From: Planctomycetia bacterium
GTDB taxonomy: Bacteria; Planctomycetota; Planctomycetia; Gemmatales; HRBIN36
NCBI GenBank assembly: GCA_016795155.1
Contig: JAEUIE010000027.1
Location: forward strand, 1-64,000
Length of the DNA stretch: 64,000 bases
Reading direction: 5' to 3'
This document shows positions 61,741 to 64,000 of the stretch, piece after piece; the first letter of the stretch is position 1; every line of letters begins with the position of its first letter. Position numbers and translations under genes: made by a program. A model generated the notes under the pieces. That model did no database searches and was not told the DNA's origin. It saw only the letters and a list, made by a program, of their open reading frames with translations.

Positions 61741-62724
61741 TCATCGATCGCGCTGATTCTGCATCTGCTGCTGAATCTTCATGATGTTCATCGTCTGCTG
61801 ATGGCGGTTTTTAATATCTGCAGCCAGGTCGTGAGGTATTCGTGTATACTTCTTTTCGGTTTCGTTCGGCTCAAAGAGTTTTGCATCGAGCGTTTTAAGC
61901 AATTCAACTTTGTTGAGATCAATCGAAACAAGAACCTTGTCAGGCCCCTGCTTCTCGGTGATGCCCACCATTTCAATCCGCACTAGTTGATCGTTGCTGG
62001 CATTGAAATAAAGTCTCGCCAGCCGGGGCACCTGGAAGAAGTGCAGTTTCTCCTTCCACAGATAGCGCTGATCCTGCTGGTTCGGGCTGGTGCCTTTCTT
62101 GGTCGGTGCAATGATGTCCAGTACCTCGTTCGTCCATTGGCCTTCAATCATTTTGACGTTCAACTTTTCTTTCCCGGGAACTTCCAGCGTGGTGGCTTTG
62201 GGTTCGCTGAAGATCATCCGCTTTTTCAGATCGCCGAGTGCTGCAGACACGCCTGCAAAGCCGTGAATGCCTGTTTGTTCCTTCTCCACATCATCGCGTG
62301 CTACTCGTTCTGTTTCATTGGTCGCCAGTTGATCCAATGCAGTTTGAAGTTCCTGCAACGTGTAACTGACCATGGTGCTCTGCTCTGGTAGAGTTTCCAG
62401 GCGATAGAAGGTGTTGCCATCGCACAGCAGTTTCAGCCGGGCAGTGCGGCCTACCTGTTTATACTCCAGGTCGATATGCACCTTGCGTTTATCTGCAGTG
62501 ATGGAACGCCCATTAATAACTGCATTCTGGGAACGGCCCAGAACAATCTGCTGGTAATCCACCTCAATACCTTCCGGCCTGGTAAAGAGCTTGATGTTGT
62601 TATCCAGTAAAGCCTGGGCTGCAGGATGATGAGCTGGGGCATTGCCAGGAGTTTGCGCATATCCCCCGGATTGCCTGGTTAAACAAACTGAAATGATGAA
62701 CAGGGCAAAGTATAACGGTCGCAT
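61741..62724 (-). CDS. Secreted planctomycete protein of unknown function (LolA-like layout)
   Basis: The 327-residue protein has a signal peptide (MRPLYFALFIISVCLTRQSGG) and a mostly beta C-terminal part with repeated strand pairs (RKVHIDLEYKQVG, RLKLLCDGNTFYRLET, QLVRIEMVGITEKQGPDKV), the arrangement of outer-membrane lipoprotein-sorting (LolA-like) folds. The last 40 residues are Gln/Asn-rich helices. No motif names a reaction. Confidence 0.65.
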   Translation of the reverse strand: MRPLYFALFIISVCLTRQSGGYAQTPGNAPAHHPAAQALLDNNIKLFTRPEGIEVDYQQIVLGRSQNAVINGRSITADKRKVHIDLEYKQVGRTARLKLLCDGNTFYRLETLPEQSTMVSYTLQELQTALDQLATNETERVARDDVEKEQTGIHGFAGVSAALGDLKKRMIFSEPKATTLEVPGKEKLNVKMIEGQWTNEVLDIIAPTKKGTSPNQQDQRYLWKEKLHFFQVPRLARLYFNASNDQLVRIEMVGITEKQGPDKVLVSIDLNKVELLKTLDAKLFEPNETEKKYTRIPHDLAADIKNRHQQTMNIMKIQQQMQNQRDR

Positions 62725-62926
62725 CAGGTTTTTCCGTTGGAATCATTGCAATAAGGATGCTGGAACTGCCGAGTATACAAGACAAGAGACACATGAACAA
62801 GCGCGCTGCCCGGGGGGGACGCGTGTTGGGCTACATTCGGGTGCGGTCCTTACGCCCGTAGCCTTGGATACAGCTATTAGTTTAGGACAGTCCGCCAGGG
62901 AAAGCAGCCTTGGCAGGGGGAGACGA

Positions 62927-64000
62927 ATGAAACGACGAGTCACCGGTTTCCTTCTCGCTATTGCCGCTACCAGCGGTTGCATGAACACCGATGGTGGGAT
63001 GGGTTATAATCAGCCTGGCATGCAGAATGGCGCCATGCGTTTAGCTTCCAGCGAATACGGGCCTGTTGGCCCCTGGAACACTCCCATGATACCACAAGGC
63101 GCTATGGGTGGCATGCAAGCCATGAGCAGTCCCATGGGCGGCGGTTCACCGATCGTTCAAATGGGCTATGCTGGTGGCGATGCCGGAATCCTTCAGGTTT
63201 CTGGCTGCTCCAACGGCGCATGCTCACTGCCTGGCGCACCCCCCATGGGTGGCATGGGTGGTGGCGTGAATATGGACCCAGGCTGCTATACCACAGGCGG
63301 CCGAGTCAACAGCTTTGGACATCTGCCTAACGGTCCCGATGCTGGTCTCTCTTCACAACGAACTCAAGTAAAGTTCTCTGGTCCGGTCAATGCCAAGGTA
63401 GGCTGGTATGTCAACGGCCCCGATGGCAAGCCCGTGCTTTCACCAAGCCAGATCACCATGCCAGGACGATTCAACTTCGCTCAGGCTGCGATCTATCGCC
63501 TCAAGATTTCCGATATCCAGGGCCGTCCTGGTGTTGAACTGTACCCCACCATCGAAGTGGTGCCCAGCAACGCCAAGTCTGACGCTTTCCTGTCTCACAA
63601 TGTTGTGCCTGTCGAATTCTCTGATGAAGACCTCGGTCAGATTCGCGAAGGCAACTACATCACCAAGGTTATCTACCTGCCTGACGCTCAGTACATGAGC
63701 CTGGCTGGTGGTGCTGAAGAACTTTCTTCCACTCGCCTGGAACCTGGTGTTGATCCGATCGCAGAAGCCATGCGACGTGGCCACATCCTTCTGATCATCC
63801 GCGTGGGTAACATCAGCCTGGATGTGCCTAACTCACCTCCACTGAGTGCACCCGGCACCTTCGGTGTTCCACAAGGTGGCCCAGCTCCAATGCCTGCTCC
63901 AGGTGGCGCACCTGGCGCTCCCGGCCAAGGTCCAGTTCATCCTGCTGCCTTCATGATGATGATGCAACAGCAGGGTGGCATGCCTCCTATGCCTCCAGCA
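62927..64000 (+). CDS. Met/Gly-rich lipoprotein, truncated by the window end
   Basis: GGGGGAGACGA precedes the ATG at 62927, and the frame is open through the last base (358 codons, no stop). The N-terminus MKRRVTGFLLAIAATSGC is a lipoprotein signal ending in a lipobox Cys near residue 18. A Met/Gly-rich segment of about 110 residues (PMGGMGGG-type) follows, then a folded part with GWYVNGPDGKPVLSPSQIT and VVPVEFSDEDLGQIREGNY, then a second Gly/Pro/Met-rich stretch. I recognise no family. The C-terminus is missing. Confidence 0.8.
   Translation, partial: MKRRVTGFLLAIAATSGCMNTDGGMGYNQPGMQNGAMRLASSEYGPVGPWNTPMIPQGAMGGMQAMSSPMGGGSPIVQMGYAGGDAGILQVSGCSNGACSLPGAPPMGGMGGGVNMDPGCYTTGGRVNSFGHLPNGPDAGLSSQRTQVKFSGPVNAKVGWYVNGPDGKPVLSPSQITMPGRFNFAQAAIYRLKISDIQGRPGVELYPTIEVVPSNAKSDAFLSHNVVPVEFSDEDLGQIREGNYITKVIYLPDAQYMSLAGGAEELSSTRLEPGVDPIAEAMRRGHILLIIRVGNISLDVPNSPPLSAPGTFGVPQGGPAPMPAPGGAPGAPGQGPVHPAAFMMMMQQQGGMPPMPPA

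Overview
The window looks like chromosomal DNA of a planctomycete, most plausibly a Gemmataceae-type member (inference from gene content; no ribosomal RNA is present to prove it). The signs are a large secreted protein of the heme-binding CxxCH type typical of the PVC group, a DUF1559 protein, two secreted proteins that share an N-terminal LE-x-R-x-VPA motif (one of them 3260 residues long), a Ser/Thr kinase fused to RDD membrane domains, and genes of the tetrahydromethanopterin-linked one-carbon pathway next to a Gram-negative lipid A gene (lpxB). Base composition is close to half GC. Genes are mixed on both strands in short operons, and many lack a strong Shine-Dalgarno site.

Layout. 1-3.2 kb: tail of a transposase, an old-yellow-enzyme reductase, then an AT-richer two-gene module (XRE/ImmA-type peptidase plus DUF4411 PIN-like protein) that resembles a toxin-antitoxin pair. 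3.3-6.4 kb: a membrane protein, a beta-propeller protein and a DUF6671 protein. 6.4-11 kb: the DAB inorganic-carbon uptake genes dabB-dabA, overlapped at the end by the DUF6671 gene, with a divergent LysR regulator. 11-13 kb: ECF sigma factor, SDR reductase, DUF1330. 13.2-16 kb: tRNA-Pro, parB, polX. 16-21 kb: a PseG-like protein, a small membrane protein, xylulokinase, and a DUF1559 gene flanked by two copies of a hairpin repeat. 21-26 kb: secreted alpha/beta hydrolase, PVC heme protein, malate dehydrogenase. 26-36 kb: the giant surface protein. 36.5-38 kb: csrA and a HEAT-repeat protein.

38-48 kb: a secreted protein, then a minus-strand run ftr(2), Ser/Thr kinase, lpxB, ftr(1), fhcC, MBL hydrolase and metallophosphoesterase. 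Two diverged formyltransferase (Ftr/FhcD) paralogues lie about 5 kb apart. 48-53 kb: prs, a TIM-barrel isomerase, a periplasmic glutathione peroxidase, a PhoD-like phosphatase and a dual-specificity phosphatase. 53-58 kb: a degenerate histidine-kinase/receiver protein, prfB with a programmed +1 frameshift, a gamma-carbonic anhydrase-like protein, cystathionine beta-synthase, and a HicA/HicB pair whose toxin looks inactivated. 58-64 kb: a PhyH dioxygenase, a CAP-domain secreted protein with three long repeats, a secreted hypothetical protein, and the start of a Met/Gly-rich lipoprotein that runs off the window.

The most notable observations are: (i) a DUF6671 gene overlapping dabA, a candidate third part of the DAB system; (ii) dispersed hairpins with a fixed base and loop but compensated stem changes; (iii) a kinase-RDD-pseudokinase-RDD protein; (iv) a histidine kinase lacking its phosphoacceptor His and N-box Asn but carrying an intact receiver; (v) a HicA toxin whose catalytic His reads Tyr. 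No CRISPR array, rRNA, prophage or replication origin was seen.
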